Shown: positions 62,997 through 64,000 of the stretch, one piece after another
Numbering within the stretch: the stretch's first letter is position 1
Layout: each line of letters begins with the position of its first letter
Assembly (NCBI GenBank): GCA_964646605.1
Contig: CAZYEX010000106.1
Span: 35,513 to 99,512 of the forward strand
Origin: SBAX01 sp964646605
Lineage (GTDB): Bacteria; Planctomycetota; Phycisphaerae; UBA1845
DNA length: 64,000 nucleotides
Reading direction: 5' to 3'
Notes under the pieces: model-generated
Told to the model about the DNA's origin: nothing
What the model saw: the letters and a program-made list of their open reading frames with translations, nothing else
The model's database searches: none
Program-made: the position numbers and the translations under genes

Positions 62997-64000
62997 ATGA
63001 CGGAATCCCATTCGGATCAGGCTCCTCCCGACCCGCACGGTCGAGAGACGATCACCCACACAACGGCGCCGTTTGTGGAGCGCCTTCCCGACCGAATCGG
63101 GCGGTATCACGTCAAACGCATCATCGCGTCCGGTGGAATGGGGACCGTCTACGAGGCCACCCAGGACAACCCCCGGCGGGTCGTGGCCGTCAAGGTGATG
63201 AAGCAAGGCATCACCTCGAAATCGGCCCTAAGGCGCTTCGAGTATGAAGGGCAAATCCTCGGTCGCCTGCGACATCCCGGCATCGCTCAAATCTACGAAG
63301 CGGGAACGCACGTCCCCGATCCGAGCCGCGACCGTGAGGGAGCGGTGCCGTATTTCGCGATGGAGTACATCCCCAACGCCAAACTCATCACCAAGTATGC
63401 GGACGAAAAGAAGCTCGGCACGCGGCAGCGGATGGAACTGTTCGCCAAAGTCTGCGACGCCATCCACCACGGCCACCAGAAGGGCATCATCCATCGTGAC
63501 CTCAAGCCCAGCAACATCCTTGTGGACTCAACCGGCCAAGTGAAGATCATCGACTTCGGCGTGGCCAGATGCACCGACAGCGATCTGGCCGTCACCACGT
63601 TGCAGACCGACGTGGGCCAACTCATCGGCACGTTGCAGTACATGAGTCCTGAGCAATGCGAGGGCGACCCGCACGACATCGACACCCGCAGCGATGTCTA
63701 CGCTCTCGGCGTGGTCTTCTACCAACTGCTCTGCGGCAAGCTGCCTTACGACGTGACCCGCATGGCCATGCACCAGGCCACCCGCGCCATCCGCGAACAA
63801 CATCCCACCAAGCTCAGTACCTTGGACAAGACCCTCCGCGGCGACGTGGAGACCATCGCCCTCAAAGCCTTGGAAAAAGAACGTGAACGCCGCTACCAAT
63901 CCGCCGCCGACTTCGGCCACGACATCAGTCGCTATCTCACCGGCGAAGCCATCCTCGCCCGCCGGGCCAGCATCGTCTATCAACTCCGCCTCTTCGCCCG
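62997..64000 (+). CDS. PknB-type Ser/Thr protein kinase (N-terminal part)
   Basis: 334 codons to the window edge; the gene continues beyond. After about 35 residues the kinase domain runs through RYHVKRIIASGGMGTVYEA (Gly-rich loop), VAVKVMK (ATP-binding Lys), the catalytic loop HRDLKPSNILVD, DFGVA and SPEQ. All key residues are present, so it should be active. Planctomycete kinases of this type often carry membrane, WD40 or TPR parts after the domain; those would lie outside the window. The text ends in the segment after the kinase domain (YLTGEAILARRAS). The start is the ATG at 62997. Confidence 0.92.
   Translation, partial: MTESHSDQAPPDPHGRETITHTTAPFVERLPDRIGRYHVKRIIASGGMGTVYEATQDNPRRVVAVKVMKQGITSKSALRRFEYEGQILGRLRHPGIAQIYEAGTHVPDPSRDREGAVPYFAMEYIPNAKLITKYADEKKLGTRQRMELFAKVCDAIHHGHQKGIIHRDLKPSNILVDSTGQVKIIDFGVARCTDSDLAVTTLQTDVGQLIGTLQYMSPEQCEGDPHDIDTRSDVYALGVVFYQLLCGKLPYDVTRMAMHQATRAIREQHPTKLSTLDKTLRGDVETIALKALEKERERRYQSAADFGHDISRYLTGEAILARRASIVYQLRLFA

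Overview
The window is high-GC bacterial DNA, most likely from a Planctomycetota genome of the Phycisphaerae type. I infer this from the very large secreted proteins with Cys-rich GACC or NGxxxCNG repeats, dockerin-like ends of the form GDxDxxDxxDxxVxxxF, an IPTL-CTERM-like sorting tail, a PknB-type kinase, many ECF and PDZ envelope genes, and LpxB, which implies a Gram-negative envelope. No rRNA, tRNA, integrase or transposase gene was recognised, and there is no CRISPR array.

Layout. 0-5 kb: a LolA-like carrier, then the threonine-degradation pair tdh and kbl, separated by a PD-(D/E)XK-like protein, an AlkD-like glycosylase and a VapB antitoxin with no toxin. 5-11.7 kb: a structured intergenic region, a secreted metzincin and ileS. 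11.7-19 kb: a mixed defence and regulatory stretch holding a GmrSD-like DUF262 protein behind a promoter with repeated half-sites, an HtrA protease, a Fic AMPylase, a CoA-binding protein, an HD phosphohydrolase overlapping a YwgA-like partner, a DUF5678 protein and smpB. 19.4-27 kb: an ECF sigma, anti-sigma and PDZ-protein cassette, then YkgJ, deoC, a zinc-ribbon protein and terC. 27-36.6 kb: large secreted Cys-rich proteins, queE, and a duplicated two-gene secreted module whose second copy has partly decayed. 36.7-47.8 kb: hemerythrin-like, nucleotidyltransferase, EamA transporter, a probable sigma-54-driven RNA gene, a two-gene operon with a GIY-YIG-like protein, a broken kelch gene, acyl-CoA dehydrogenase, a retropepsin-like protease, a DoxX-like protein, a HEPN-like protein, hicBA and lpxB. 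48-60.6 kb: the translation operon rpsB-tsf-pyrH, split between tsf and pyrH by five reverse-strand fibre-like secreted genes. A diverged copy of the tsf 3' end lies just before pyrH. 60.7-64 kb: a secreted Kazal and IPTL-CTERM-like protein and the start of a Ser/Thr kinase.

How it works together. Housekeeping genes (tdh/kbl, ileS, smpB, deoC, queE, lpxB, rpsB-tsf-pyrH) form a scaffold. Between them sit accessory genes of two kinds: conflict or defence genes, often visibly less GC-rich, and lineage-specific exported proteins with repeats. The strongest undescribed candidates are: a textbook sigma-54 promoter followed about 180-225 nt later by an intrinsic terminator with no convincing gene between (39.29-39.54 kb); the fibre cluster inside rpsB-tsf-pyrH bounded by a duplicated tsf tail; and the TTAGTA-flanked promoter of the GmrSD-like gene. 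All functional statements come from reading motifs by eye; no database search was run.
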